Source: Pseudomonadota bacterium
GTDB taxonomy: Bacteria; Pseudomonadota; Gammaproteobacteria; Pseudomonadales; Moraxellaceae
Direction: 5' to 3'
Length of the DNA stretch: 64,000 nucleotides
Assembly: GCA_023393635.1 (NCBI GenBank)
Contig: JAEWKT010000048.1
Span: 1 to 64,000 of the forward strand
Position numbers and translations under genes: made by a program. Under the pieces are notes generated by a model. That model ran no database searches. It saw only the letters and a program-made list of their open reading frames with translations, and was not told where the DNA came from. Numbering within the stretch: the first letter of the stretch is position 1; every line of letters starts with the position of its first letter. Positions 1 to 7,751 of this stretch are shown here, piece after piece.

Positions 1-92
1 CGGAATGGGAGGCATTTTATAACTATGCCAGACCTCATGCTGCTATGGATGGAAAAACACCCTATGAGCGATTGAAAGAAAAACTATGCTAA
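1..92 (+). CDS. IS transposase, C-terminal end only (integrase core, IS481/IS3-like)
   Basis: The first 92 bases encode, in frame from base 3, the last 29 residues of a DDE integrase-type transposase. The tail contains FYNYARPH and GKTPYERLKEKL, the characteristic C-terminal end of rve-domain transposases of the IS481 and IS3 groups. The stop codon is TAA at 90-92. The rest of the gene lies outside the window, so the family cannot be fixed, nor can it be said whether the element is intact. The gene runs toward the truncated RhuM gene on the opposite strand and the two reading frames overlap by a few bases. That fits an insertion that truncated the RhuM gene. Confidence 0.75.
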   Translation, partial: EWEAFYNYARPHAAMDGKTPYERLKEKLC

Positions 93-126
93 AGTTATGA
101 TGTCAGCGGAAGTGCTAGTATTCACA
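1..126 (+). mobile_element. Right end of an insertion sequence, boundary inferred near base 126
   Basis: Downstream of the transposase stop are about 34 non-coding bases, and after them recognisable RhuM-family coding sequence resumes on the minus strand near 127-130. Read inward on the minus strand from 126, the sequence starts TGTGAATACTAGC. A TGT...ACA end is usual for IS481/IS3-type elements, so 126/127 is the most likely junction. The left terminal repeat is outside the window, so neither the inverted repeat nor a target duplication can be confirmed. Confidence 0.5.
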
Positions 127-860
127 ATTTCAATAGTAGAATAAACCTGATCTCCAAAAGCTGTTTGCTGTAAATTACCTAATAAAGCGGCCAATCCATC
201 TCCTCTGGGCTTGGCAAACAGCTCGGTAGCTTCCCCTTTATCCATTAATTGTTTTTTAAGCTGACTTAATATCTGCATGGCTTGATTGGGGCTGATTACA
301 ATGCCACCTTGTTTACCCTCTGGCTCTTCCAGCAACCCTTCATCATAACGCTGTAACCACAAAAAAGTTTGTGTATAGCGGCTAATGATATCGACTAGTC
401 CATGACTCGACTGTAAATTTATATCTTGCGAGCACATCGCTTTTCTAACTAAAACCAGAGCCTGCTCAAGCTCAGCTGCATTTTGTTGAAATCGCTGCTG
501 ATTTAAGCTATATCCATGAAGTAAATGATCTTTTAAAACCTGGGTTGCCCAAATACGAAACTGCGTACCCTTTTTAGAGTTAACGCGATACCCCACAGAA
601 ATAATGGCATCAAGGTTAAAATATTCAACTTGATAAACTTTGTTATCTGTTGCAGTTGTTGCATTTTTTGCAACAACTGCATTTCGGCATAATTCATCGC
701 TTTCAAAAATATTTTTTAAATGCCTTGAAATAACAGATTTATCACGTTCAAATAAATCTGCTATTTGTTGTAAATTAAGCCATACAGAATCTTTAGTTAA
801 ATTAACCTGAATTTGAGCTTTTCCATCATTTTGATAAATCAAAATTTGTTGTTCTGTCAT
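84..860 (-). CDS. RhuM-family protein, C-terminus truncated by an IS
   Basis: The protein has the N-terminal RhuM core: an HTH-like stretch around residues 27-50 (VWLNLQQIADLF, then SVISRHLKNIF), followed by the hallmark YFNLDAIISVGYRV and GTQFRIWATQVLKDHLLHGY. After about residue 150 comes the linker typical of RhuM proteins that carry a C-terminal Fic/Doc-like domain (GLAALLGNLQQTAFGDQVYSTIE). The protein then stops matching: the last dozen or so residues are read from the IS end, and the HPFxDGN(K/R) Fic motif is absent. The start was taken at ATG 860, which has GTGGA upstream; a GTG at 872 is possible. It is the last gene of a three-gene operon, with a gap of about 14 nt after its neighbour. 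RhuM was named from a Salmonella virulence locus; its molecular function is unknown. Confidence 0.75.
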   Translation of the reverse strand: MTEQQILIYQNDGKAQIQVNLTKDSVWLNLQQIADLFERDKSVISRHLKNIFESDELCRNAVVAKNATTATDNKVYQVEYFNLDAIISVGYRVNSKKGTQFRIWATQVLKDHLLHGYSLNQQRFQQNAAELEQALVLVRKAMCSQDINLQSSHGLVDIISRYTQTFLWLQRYDEGLLEEPEGKQGGIVISPNQAMQILSQLKKQLMDKGEATELFAKPRGDGLAALLGNLQQTAFGDQVYSTIEIVNTSTSADIITLA

Positions 861-874
861 ATTTTTATCCACTA

Positions 875-1249
875 TTAATCATCAAATAAACAACTTAGTT
901 CATCTTGATTGGTAGTGTAGTGTGGGTCTTTTTTCCACATAACCTGATTCAAATTAATATTAAAAAAATCAGTGACCTTTTGCTTTGTTGGGGATTGAAA
1001 CAGGGTTTTATCCATATAGATAATATGCTTATTTTGCTTGGTTGAATATAAGATGCGTCCTCGTGGGATTTGCTCGTACTCCATATTTTTAAGCTCAGGA
1101 AACTGCTTTTTCAATTCAAGAGTTTCCCAAACGTTGACATGGTCAAAATTGCTATCTATCAAACCGTTATAGCCTTTAAAACCCTGAGATATGTCCTCAG
1201 CAACACCAAGGACAGTATTTTTATAGAACCAAAAGATGCCTATTTTCAT
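875..1249 (-). CDS. Uncharacterised 124-residue protein
   Basis: I do not assign a function. The protein is soluble, without signal peptide or membrane segment, and rich in Lys, Asn and aromatic residues. Visible features are MKIGIFWFYKN at the N-terminus, LIDSNFDHVNVWE, IPRGRILY, IIYMDKTLF and a C-terminal KKDPHYTTNQDE. From memory these resemble a widely scattered family of about 115-125 residues of unknown role, but that recollection is not verified. The ATG lies one base after the stop of the upstream UDG-like gene and the stop lies just before the RhuM start, so all three are probably translated from one message by coupling. No Shine-Dalgarno is evident, which also points to coupling. 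Confidence 0.6.
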   Translation of the reverse strand: MKIGIFWFYKNTVLGVAEDISQGFKGYNGLIDSNFDHVNVWETLELKKQFPELKNMEYEQIPRGRILYSTKQNKHIIYMDKTLFQSPTKQKVTDFFNINLNQVMWKKDPHYTTNQDELSCLFDD

Positions 1250-1250
1250 A

Positions 1251-1964
1251 TTAATGATTTTTAATTATTTCGTTCAATGCATCCAATGCTCTTTTTTTAT
1301 AATTATTATTAAAACCACCGAAATAACTTGGATGATAAAGCCTTAAACCTTTAACTCCTAAACACTCTATAACGGCCATTTCACGAATTGAATCAATGTC
1401 ATTAGCTTTCCTAAACTCAATACTAGGAAAATGAAATTTGATATCATGATCACGGTTCGGACCAGTCATAAATATACATAAATCTGGCTTTATAATTTCG
1501 ACCTCCTTAGCAACCACAGAAAAATACTTTCTTTCTAAATTTCTCGTTATAGGATCAACACCAGTTTCCTGATCAGGTTGGCCAATTTTTGAAATATTGT
1601 TCCACATATAAATAATATCTAAGTTTTTTGTTTTGTCCATTTTTAAAATATTTTTCTGAAAAACACGAAATTTCTTCCAAAATGAACTCTTAGAATAACC
1701 ATCATAAAAATTTTTCTGCCAAAAAAAACGATCATACCGATCCATTCCTTCAAAAATGGAATCCGTAAATCCTGAACTGTCGTACCATCCTTTAGTTTCT
1801 TGACCAAAAATCATTACTTTATAATCAGCTCTTGCATATGCATCTTCATCAATATTAATTAATAAAGGATTCGTATAAAGTTTTTTATCAATTTTATTCA
1901 ATTCCACAAGTATTTGCTTCCAATATTTATCGTATAAATTAAATAGTTGCTTATTTATACTCAT
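1251..1964 (-). CDS. Putative uracil-DNA glycosylase-superfamily protein, AT-rich
   Basis: The 237-residue protein contains KVMIFGQETKGW near residue 50 and LRLYHPSYFGGF near residue 210. Their spacing and form recall UDG-superfamily motif A (GQ/GE-x-P-type, binding DNA and activating water) and motif B (HPS). The middle has MWNNISKIG and KPDLCIFMTGPN, the latter like the strand-loop before the distal motif. This is a fold-level inference: the usual motif A Asp is absent and enzymatic activity is unproven. The start was set at ATG 1964 because AAGGTGAG stands seven bases upstream; an in-frame start at 1988 lacks a ribosome site. The gene is clearly more AT-rich than acnB next door, suggesting horizontal acquisition. 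It heads the operon with the 124-residue gene and RhuM. Confidence 0.5.
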   Translation of the reverse strand: MSINKQLFNLYDKYWKQILVELNKIDKKLYTNPLLINIDEDAYARADYKVMIFGQETKGWYDSSGFTDSIFEGMDRYDRFFWQKNFYDGYSKSSFWKKFRVFQKNILKMDKTKNLDIIYMWNNISKIGQPDQETGVDPITRNLERKYFSVVAKEVEIIKPDLCIFMTGPNRDHDIKFHFPSIEFRKANDIDSIREMAVIECLGVKGLRLYHPSYFGGFNNNYKKRALDALNEIIKNH

Positions 1965-2043
1965 ATTATTTCTCACCTTATCAAACAAATTTTAGAAATT
2001 GTAGGCATTTTCCCGAACGAACATTCTTTTAATTCTAATTCAT

Positions 2044-2060
2044 GCGACACAATTTGTCGC
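2044..2060. promoter_or_regulatory. Perfect 6-bp dyad upstream of the UDG-like operon
   Basis: GCGACA, a five-base spacer and TGTCGC form a perfect inverted repeat about 80 bases upstream of the start at 1964. It is not followed by a T-run on either strand, so it is more plausibly an operator-like site or part of the promoter region than a terminator. No regulator can be named. Confidence 0.3.
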
Positions 2061-2063
2061 ATC

Positions 2064-2100
2064 AAAAAACCCCACTCATTTGAGCAGGGTCTCTTTTTTT
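2064..2100 (-). terminator. Terminator of acnB
   Basis: Read on the minus strand, AGACCCTGCTCA, AA and TGAGTGGGGT form a hairpin followed by TTTTTTG, shortly after the acnB stop. The plus-strand reading also ends in a T-run (CTCTTTTTTT), so it may work in both directions. Confidence 0.8.
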
Positions 2101-2120
2101 AAATCAAGCTTCTAAATTAA

Positions 2121-4760
2121 TCAAGTCAATTGAGCAGCACTGATTTTCTTGGTGTCAACTTTGCCAGCTTCGGCAGTGTATTCACCCATGCGGTCAAAGT
2201 TCATGTAGCGATAAATCTCACCAGCCATACTGTCAATGTTTTGAGCATACTGCATATACTCTTCAACACTTGGCAGACGGCCCAATACCGCAGCAACAGA
2301 TGCCAACTCAGCAGACGCTAGATAAACATTGGCACCCTGACCTAAACGGTTCGGGAAGTTACGTGTAGATGTCGATACACAAGTGGTGTTAGGCGCAACA
2401 CGAGCCTGGTTACCCATGCATAGTGAGCAACCTGGCATTTCTGTACGTGCACCAGCACGGCCATAAATGTTGTAGTAGCCTTCTTCCATCAACTGATGTT
2501 CGTCCATACGGGTTGGCGGAGCCAGCCATAGACGCGTTGATAAAGAACCACCTTCCACTTTCTCTAACAATTTGCCAGCAGCGCGGAAGTGACCAATGTT
2601 GGTCATGCAAGAGCCAATGAATACTTCATCAATCTTGTCGCCAGCAACGTCAGACAATAATTTTGCATCATCTGGATCGTTCGGGCAGCACAGGATTGGT
2701 TCTTTGATATCGCTTAGGTCGATTTCATATACTTTGGTGTATTCAGCATCAGCATCTGCTTTAAGCAAGCTTGGGTTGTCTAACCATTTTTGCATGTTTT
2801 CAACACGACGCGCCATGGTACGGGCATCGCCATAACCTTCAGCAATCATCCACTTCAACATGGTCATGTTAGAGGTCAGGTATTCAGCCACCGCCTTTTC
2901 AGACAAGGTAATTGAACAGCCAGCAGCAGAACGTTCAGCAGAAGCATCAGACAACTCAAACGCTTGTTCAGCAGTTAAGTCACCTTCAAATTCAGTTAAG
3001 TCGATTTCTAAAATACGACCACTGAAAATGTTTTTCTTGCCTTTTTTCTCTACAGTTAAATCACCTGCTTGAATGGCATAGTAAGGAATTGCATGCACTA
3101 GATCACGCAAGGTGATCCCAGGTTGCATTTTACCTTTAAATTTCACCAATACAGATTCAGGCATATCCAGTGGCATAACGCCAGTAGCTGCAGCAAATGC
3201 CACCAAACCAGAACCCGCAGGGAAAGAAATACCAATTGGGAAACGGGTATGCGAGTCACCACCAGTACCTACAGTGTCAGGAAGCAACATACGGTTTAAC
3301 CAAGAATGGATAATACCGTCGCCTGGGCGTAAGCTGACACCACCACGGTTCATGATGAAGTCAGGCAATGTATGGTGAGTCACCACATCAACTGGTTTTG
3401 GATATGCTGCGGTATGGCAGAAAGACTGCATGACCAGGTCAGCAGAGAAACCTAAACACGCCAAATCTTTTAACTCATCACGCGTCATTGGACCAGTGGT
3501 ATCTTGCGAACCGACAGTAGTCATTTTTGGTTCACAGTAAGTACCAGGGCGCACGCCTTGACCTTCTGGTAAACCACAGGCGCGACCTACCATTTTTTGC
3601 GCTTGCGTATAACCCTTGCCAGTGTCAGCAGGTTGCTGTGGCAAACGGAACAAGTCAGATGCAGGTAAACCTAAGGATTCACGTGCTTTGGTAGTTAAGC
3701 TGCGACCAATAATCAGGTTAATACGGCCACCAGCACGTACTTCATCCAGCAATACTGGCGTTTTTAATGGTGCTGAAGCAATTTCTTGACCATCTTTAAC
3801 AGCAGTTACTGTAGCGGCTTCATGATCAATTAATAAATCAATCACGTCACCCATGTTCATGTCGTTGACGTCAAGCTCAATTGGCAACGCACCCGCATCT
3901 TCCATGGTATTAAAGAAAATTGGGGCAATTTTGGAACCAATACACACGCCGCCATCTTTTTTGTTTGGAATGTGCGGAATGTCATCACCAGTAAACCAGA
4001 GTACAGAGTTAGTTGCAGATTTACGGCTAGAACCAGTACCAACCACGTCACCAACATAAGCAACGATGTTACCTTTGGCTTTAAGTTCTTCAATTTGCTT
4101 GATTGGGCCAATTTCACCTGGTTTTTCAGGATGAATACCATCACGCGCGTTTTTCAACATTGCGTTTGCATGTAAAGGAATATCTGGGCGGCTCCATGCA
4201 TCCTGAGCTGGCGATAAATCGTCAGTGTTGGTTTCACCAGTTACTTTAAATACAGTAACGGTAATTTTCTCAGGAACGGTTGGACGGCTAGTAAACCACT
4301 CGGCATCAGCCCATGATTGAATTACTGCTTTGGCTTGTGCATTACCTGCTTTGGCCTTTTCTTCTACATCATGGAAAGAATCAAACACTAGCAAAGTTTT
4401 CTTTAGTGCTTCAGCTGCGTCACTCGCCAGGTCAGCATCATCGAGTAAATCAACCAGAGGTGCTACGTTGTAGCCACCTAGCATAGTACCTAAAAGATAG
4501 ACAGCACGCTTTTTGGTCACTAATGGAGAAGTTGCTTCGCCTTTCGCTACAGCAGCCAAAAAGGCAGCTTTGACATAAGCAGCCTGGTCTACACCAGCAG
4601 GAACACGATTTTCAAGTAAATCAACTAAAAATGCTTCTTCACCAGCTGGTGGATTTTTTAATAATTCAACCAATTGAGCAGTTTGGGTTTCGTCCAGCGG
4701 TTTTGGCGGGACACCCTGTGCAGCACGCTCAGCAACGTGTTGGCGGTAGGCTTCTAGCAC
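2121..4760 (-). CDS. acnB: Bifunctional aconitate hydratase 2 / 2-methylisocitrate dehydratase
   Basis: AcnB interconverts citrate and isocitrate through cis-aconitate in the TCA cycle and also hydrates 2-methyl-cis-aconitate in the methylcitrate pathway. The 879-residue length is close to the E. coli enzyme (865). The order is typical of B-type aconitases: N-terminal HEAT-like domain (about 1-160), the swivelling domain (TNTDDLSPAQDAWSRPDIPLHA), then the catalytic domains with GDSHTRFP. The 4Fe-4S ligands are visible as Cys718 (GSCMTNIGH), Cys778 and Cys781 (PGCSLCMGNQ). The ATG start is preceded by GAGGAATAAACC, a good ribosome site. It is a monocistronic unit with its own terminator. Confidence 0.98.
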   Translation of the reverse strand: MLEAYRQHVAERAAQGVPPKPLDETQTAQLVELLKNPPAGEEAFLVDLLENRVPAGVDQAAYVKAAFLAAVAKGEATSPLVTKKRAVYLLGTMLGGYNVAPLVDLLDDADLASDAAEALKKTLLVFDSFHDVEEKAKAGNAQAKAVIQSWADAEWFTSRPTVPEKITVTVFKVTGETNTDDLSPAQDAWSRPDIPLHANAMLKNARDGIHPEKPGEIGPIKQIEELKAKGNIVAYVGDVVGTGSSRKSATNSVLWFTGDDIPHIPNKKDGGVCIGSKIAPIFFNTMEDAGALPIELDVNDMNMGDVIDLLIDHEAATVTAVKDGQEIASAPLKTPVLLDEVRAGGRINLIIGRSLTTKARESLGLPASDLFRLPQQPADTGKGYTQAQKMVGRACGLPEGQGVRPGTYCEPKMTTVGSQDTTGPMTRDELKDLACLGFSADLVMQSFCHTAAYPKPVDVVTHHTLPDFIMNRGGVSLRPGDGIIHSWLNRMLLPDTVGTGGDSHTRFPIGISFPAGSGLVAFAAATGVMPLDMPESVLVKFKGKMQPGITLRDLVHAIPYYAIQAGDLTVEKKGKKNIFSGRILEIDLTEFEGDLTAEQAFELSDASAERSAAGCSITLSEKAVAEYLTSNMTMLKWMIAEGYGDARTMARRVENMQKWLDNPSLLKADADAEYTKVYEIDLSDIKEPILCCPNDPDDAKLLSDVAGDKIDEVFIGSCMTNIGHFRAAGKLLEKVEGGSLSTRLWLAPPTRMDEHQLMEEGYYNIYGRAGARTEMPGCSLCMGNQARVAPNTTCVSTSTRNFPNRLGQGANVYLASAELASVAAVLGRLPSVEEYMQYAQNIDSMAGEIYRYMNFDRMGEYTAEAGKVDTKKISAAQLT

Positions 4761-4946
4761 GGTTTATTCCTCTTGTTGATGTGAACTGCGCGCAACCCTA
4801 AAGCAGAATTGTTTAGTACACGCAATCATGGATACATTGATTTTACTAAATTTCCAGCCAAAAGTTAATGAGGCATTAGTATTTATGCCAAATGATGATT
4901 ATTTTTTAAATAAATAGCAGTTATTTTTATCATTAAAGATCAATAT

Positions 4947-4981
4947 AAAACGGTGTATAGCGACACACCATACACCGTTTT
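4947..4981 (-). terminator. 12-bp stem hairpin after the KGG protein gene
   Basis: AAAACGGTGTAT and ATACACCGTTTT form a perfect 12-bp stem around an 11-base loop, about 36 bases past the stop of the minus-strand KGG-protein gene. The U-tract on that strand is short (TTTTATATT). The hairpin lies between that gene and the acnB promoter. Confidence 0.7.
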
Positions 4982-5016
4982 TTGAAACTAAACCAAATAA
5001 CTCAAACTAAATTGAA

Positions 5017-5499
5017 CTAACGGCTTTGTTTGCTGGTAAATTGGCCATCTTCATCGCGTGGCTGATTGGCATTACCTTGGTTGCCACCTTGCTTGGCTTG
5101 GCCTTGCTGCTTACCACCAGAGCTATCACTTTGCGTATGCTGGTTATGTCCTCTATTGTTGCCACTACCTTGTTGCTGGCTCGTATTACTATTACTTTGC
5201 ATATGCTGGCCACTACTGTTTTTATGACTTTGACGACCTGCCTCGCGTGCTTCTTGCGAAGTAAACTCATGGGCATTACCACTAGCATGCGCAGCCTTGC
5301 CACCTTCACTGGCAATTTCGCGTTGACGCTCTGGATCCATGTTGGCAAACCCGCGGTTAGAAGTATCACCATGTTGTTGCTGGCCCTGATGGCTCTGCTG
5401 TTGGTGTTGTTTGCCCTGCTGGTTGTTTTGCGTGTGCTGGTTATGCCCTTGAGCATTGTTGCTGTGGTTGTTATTGCGATTGTTTGATTGATTAGCCAT
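5017..5499 (-). CDS. KGG-repeat stress-type protein, Asn/Gln/His-rich
   Basis: This 160-residue hydrophilic protein is dominated by Asn, Gln, His, Ser and Gly, with long QQ/NN/HQ runs at residues 1-45 and 90-140. In the middle is the recognisable KGG (con-10/YciG-like) element: RGFANMDPERQREIASEGGK, then AAHASGNAHEFTSQEAREAG. The C-terminus DEDGQFTSKQS is a second half-repeat. Proteins of this type are known mostly as stress- or stationary-phase-induced (YciG, GsiB, fungal con-10) with no defined biochemistry. Start chosen at ATG 5499, with AAGGTAGG just upstream; a GTG at 5505 sits too close to that site. The length, with about 100 residues of low complexity, exceeds plain YciG (about 60). 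Monocistronic. Confidence 0.8.
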   Translation of the reverse strand: MANQSNNRNNNHSNNAQGHNQHTQNNQQGKQHQQQSHQGQQQHGDTSNRGFANMDPERQREIASEGGKAAHASGNAHEFTSQEAREAGRQSHKNSSGQHMQSNSNTSQQQGSGNNRGHNQHTQSDSSGGKQQGQAKQGGNQGNANQPRDEDGQFTSKQSR

Positions 5500-6110
5500 G
5501 TACACCTACCTTATAAAATAAATAGTAAATTACACACCGCTTATCGGTCCGCCTAAGTTAGGCTAAATAATTGCTTTACACTGTTTTAAATTAATTAGTT
5601 TTTAAGTAGCTTTAATCAATACTAAGTCAGCAAATGTAAGAGAGGTAATTTTTTATATCAATGCATCAAAATATAATATAAACCCTTAATTAACTCAGCC
5701 CACCTTAAGTTAATCATATATAAAAGATTTATATAAATCATAAAACCGACATTATTCATACTTATAATTAAAGTAATTAAATACAAAAGGTTAAAGTTTA
5801 AAGTCCTAAAAATCCAATAATTGCCTGATAAGAGAAGCCGCAAATATATTTTATATGAAATCTTATGAAAATTTTCTATTTAATTGAATTTTAAGTCCAT
5901 TCAATCAATTAAAAAATTTATGCCCGACAAATTAATCTTTAATATTTTGCATTTATATAAAATTCTATGAACTTAACATGAATACTTCAGAAGCTATTTA
6001 TTTTTCCATAATTAAGAATATTAAAATATAAAATAACATTTACATGGTTTTCAAAACAAAAATTCTAGCCTATTAATAATGCTCAAATTTCTGATAAAGG
6101 TATAAACGGT
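5500..6110. other. 611-bp very AT-rich intergenic region
   Basis: No convincing gene is visible. The stretch 5640-6060 is strikingly AT-rich (I estimate about 20-25% GC) compared with its flanks. It contains a perfect 14-bp palindrome at 5726-5739. A minus-strand reading frame of 61 codons at 5658-5843 is made of Leu/Ile/Tyr/Asn codons expected from base composition, so I do not call it. The region separates divergent genes and probably holds both promoters. Confidence 0.7.
5726..5739. repeat. Perfect 14-bp AT palindrome
   Basis: GATTTATATAAATC reads the same on both strands. It lies in the AT-rich gap between the KGG-protein gene and the SDR gene. It may be a regulator site or simply a product of base composition. 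Confidence 0.35.
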
Positions 6111-6989
6111 ATGAGCAATATATTGATTACTGGTGCTGGAACAGGTTTTGGGCGCGAATCAGCTATGCGTCTGGCAGAAAAAGGACATGTCGTTATTGCA
6201 GGCGTAGAAATTGCCTCTCAAGTATTTGATCTACAACAAGAGGCTAAAAAACGAGGCATTAACCTTCAGGTAGAAAAACTAGATGTGACTAACGCCAAGG
6301 ACCGTGAAAAAGCATGGAAATGGGATATTGATATCTTATTGAACAATGCTGGTATCGCTGAAGGTGGGTCAGTCATTGATATTCCTGAAAAAAACTTACG
6401 CCATCAATTTGAAGTCAATGTCTTTGGTACCATTTTTCTTACTCAGGGTTTTGCCAGAGCCATGGTAAAAAAGAAAGAAGGTAAAATTATTTTTATGACT
6501 TCTATGGAAGGCCTGGTTGCTGATCCATTTTCTGGCCCTTATGCTGCGACTAAACATGCTCAGGAAGCGTTTGCCAGCTCACTGAACAAGGAAGTAAAGG
6601 AATTTGGAATACAGGTGGCAACCATTAATCCAGGTCCATATTTAACTGGGTTTAATGACCAGATGTATGAAACCTGGAAAAACTGGGAAGATGATCCTGA
6701 ACAACGTATATTTGATTATGAAAAACTAGCATTTCCGCACATGCAGTTTGATCCTGAGCCAGTATATGAATTAATTGTTGATCTTATAACTGGTAAAACC
6801 AAACAGTATCGCAATCTGGTGCCTAAGGCCATGCGTAAACAGGTTCAGGCTCTACAGGCTGCTGAATGGGAGATGCCACAAAATTCAACCTCAGGTCAAC
6901 GTGATGAGATGGTTGAGAAAGCCTATAAAATGAAGCCAGCCACACCTGCAAAAACATCTATTTTAGATAAAGTGCTGAGTAATTTTTAA
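6111..6989 (+). CDS. SDR-family NAD(P)-dependent oxidoreductase
   Basis: A classical short-chain dehydrogenase/reductase of 292 residues. The dinucleotide-binding glycine motif TGAGTGFG is at residues 7-14, the NNAG motif at 78-81, and the catalytic set is Ser131, Tyr144 and Lys148 (YAATK). The segment GPYLTGF near residue 180 is the usual PG motif after the active site. The C-terminal 80 residues are longer than in minimal 250-residue SDRs and probably shape the substrate pocket. Substrate is unknown. The start follows AAAGG at a spacing of about ten bases. The gene stands alone, behind a long AT-rich region and before a strong terminator, so it is probably independently regulated. Confidence 0.85.
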   Translation: MSNILITGAGTGFGRESAMRLAEKGHVVIAGVEIASQVFDLQQEAKKRGINLQVEKLDVTNAKDREKAWKWDIDILLNNAGIAEGGSVIDIPEKNLRHQFEVNVFGTIFLTQGFARAMVKKKEGKIIFMTSMEGLVADPFSGPYAATKHAQEAFASSLNKEVKEFGIQVATINPGPYLTGFNDQMYETWKNWEDDPEQRIFDYEKLAFPHMQFDPEPVYELIVDLITGKTKQYRNLVPKAMRKQVQALQAAEWEMPQNSTSGQRDEMVEKAYKMKPATPAKTSILDKVLSNF

Positions 6990-7015
6990 TCTGATGAAAA
7001 ATAGTTGTAAATCAG

Positions 7016-7050
7016 GCGATGTGAGACTTTAACCTCACATCGCTTTTTTT
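7016..7050 (+). terminator. Terminator of the SDR gene
   Basis: GCGATGTGAG, an eight-base loop and CTCACATCGC form a perfect 10-bp stem followed by seven Ts, about 25 bases after the SDR stop. Confidence 0.9.
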
Positions 7051-7101
7051 AGGTTTATTTATAACTTTAAAAAATATGGTGCTATTTGAAGTTAATGGTT
7101 C

Positions 7102-7380
7102 TTACTGCTCAACTTGCTGCATTTTTTGCATATAAGCATCTTGCGTTTTATTCACATCTTTTGCAGATTGCTCGGCACGTTGTAAGGAGTGAACATAACT
7201 TGTTGCGCCCACATTTTCACTAGATTGAGCTGGAGCATGCGCTGGTATCTTTTCGGGCTGTGTAGGAGCTGATTGTGCCGCTTTGGCAGCAGCTAGCTCA
7301 GCACGTTTATCATTATTTTTGCTGGCCAAATAGCCCAGAATAAAGACTGCAACTACCACACCAATTAATAGATATTTCAT
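7102..7380 (-). CDS. Small membrane-anchored protein of unknown function
   Basis: This 92-residue protein has one N-terminal hydrophobic segment (residues 3-19, YLLIGVVVAVFILGYLA). An Ala/Gln/Pro-rich hydrophilic tail follows, probably in the periplasm, ending in a short helix-prone stretch (SLQRAEQSAKDVNKTQDAYM). There is no lipobox or recognised domain. The ribosome site is weak (AGAG eight bases upstream). Its stop faces the SDR terminator and it has no operon partner. I call it real because of its length, composition and clear topology, but the function is unknown. Confidence 0.55.
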   Translation of the reverse strand: MKYLLIGVVVAVFILGYLASKNNDKRAELAAAKAAQSAPTQPEKIPAHAPAQSSENVGATSYVHSLQRAEQSAKDVNKTQDAYMQKMQQVEQ

Positions 7381-7558
7381 ATTTTTACTCTGGCAGGTTT
7401 AGTTTTTTATCGGATAAAAACCAAATAAGATTAACGCGGATTAGCTCAATTTTAAAGTTTATTTATAGCTAACGTTATAGATTCTATAAAATATGAGGGC
7501 ACAAGTTGACATCACTATAAGCTAACTTATTTTAAATAATAAAATAAAGGTTAAACCA

Positions 7559-7605
7559 TAAAAAAACCACCTAGAAAACTTATTCCTAAGTGGTTATTTT
7601 ATTTT
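7559..7605 (-). terminator. Terminator after tRNA-Val
   Basis: On the minus strand AACCACTTAGG and CCTAGGTGGTT flank a short loop, followed by TTTTTTATGG, just beyond the 3' end of the tRNA gene. Confidence 0.7.
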
Positions 7606-7612
7606 GTATATT

Positions 7613-7689
7613 TGGTAGGCACAAGCAGACTCGAACTGCTGACCCCCACCATGTCAAGGTGGTGCTCTAACCAACTGAGCTATGCGCCT
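7613..7689 (-). tRNA. tRNA-Val (anticodon GAC)
   Basis: The minus strand folds as a 77-nt tRNA. The acceptor strands are AGGCGCA and TGTGCCT with one G-U pair, followed by ACCA with the CCA encoded. The D-arm is TAGCTCAGTTGGTTAGAGCA, the anticodon stem is CCACC/GGTGG around loop TTGACAT (anticodon GAC, valine), and the T-arm contains GTTCGAGTC. It lies alone between the TgpA operon and the small membrane protein. Confidence 0.95.
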
Positions 7690-7751
7690 AAAGTGGCCAA
7701 ATTATTACCGCAAACCAAATGTATAGCAAGATTTTTTTGCGCATTAGGCAC

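Noticed and set aside
2044..2060. GCGACA/TGTCGC hairpin as a terminator
   Set aside because: There is no T-run after it on either strand; listed as a regulatory dyad instead.
2410..4175. Several frames of 60-95 codons overlapping acnB
   Set aside because: They are shadows of the strongly supported aconitase gene.
5026..5487. Long plus-strand reading frame opposite the KGG protein gene
   Set aside because: It is the antisense of a low-complexity Asn/Gln/His-rich gene; its hydrophobic Leu/Thr/Ala content follows from that. The minus-strand protein has the KGG motif and a good ribosome site.
5658..5843. 61-codon minus-strand frame in the AT-rich gap
   Set aside because: Its Leu/Ile/Tyr/Asn composition is that expected from about 20-25% GC sequence, and no ribosome site or family is visible.
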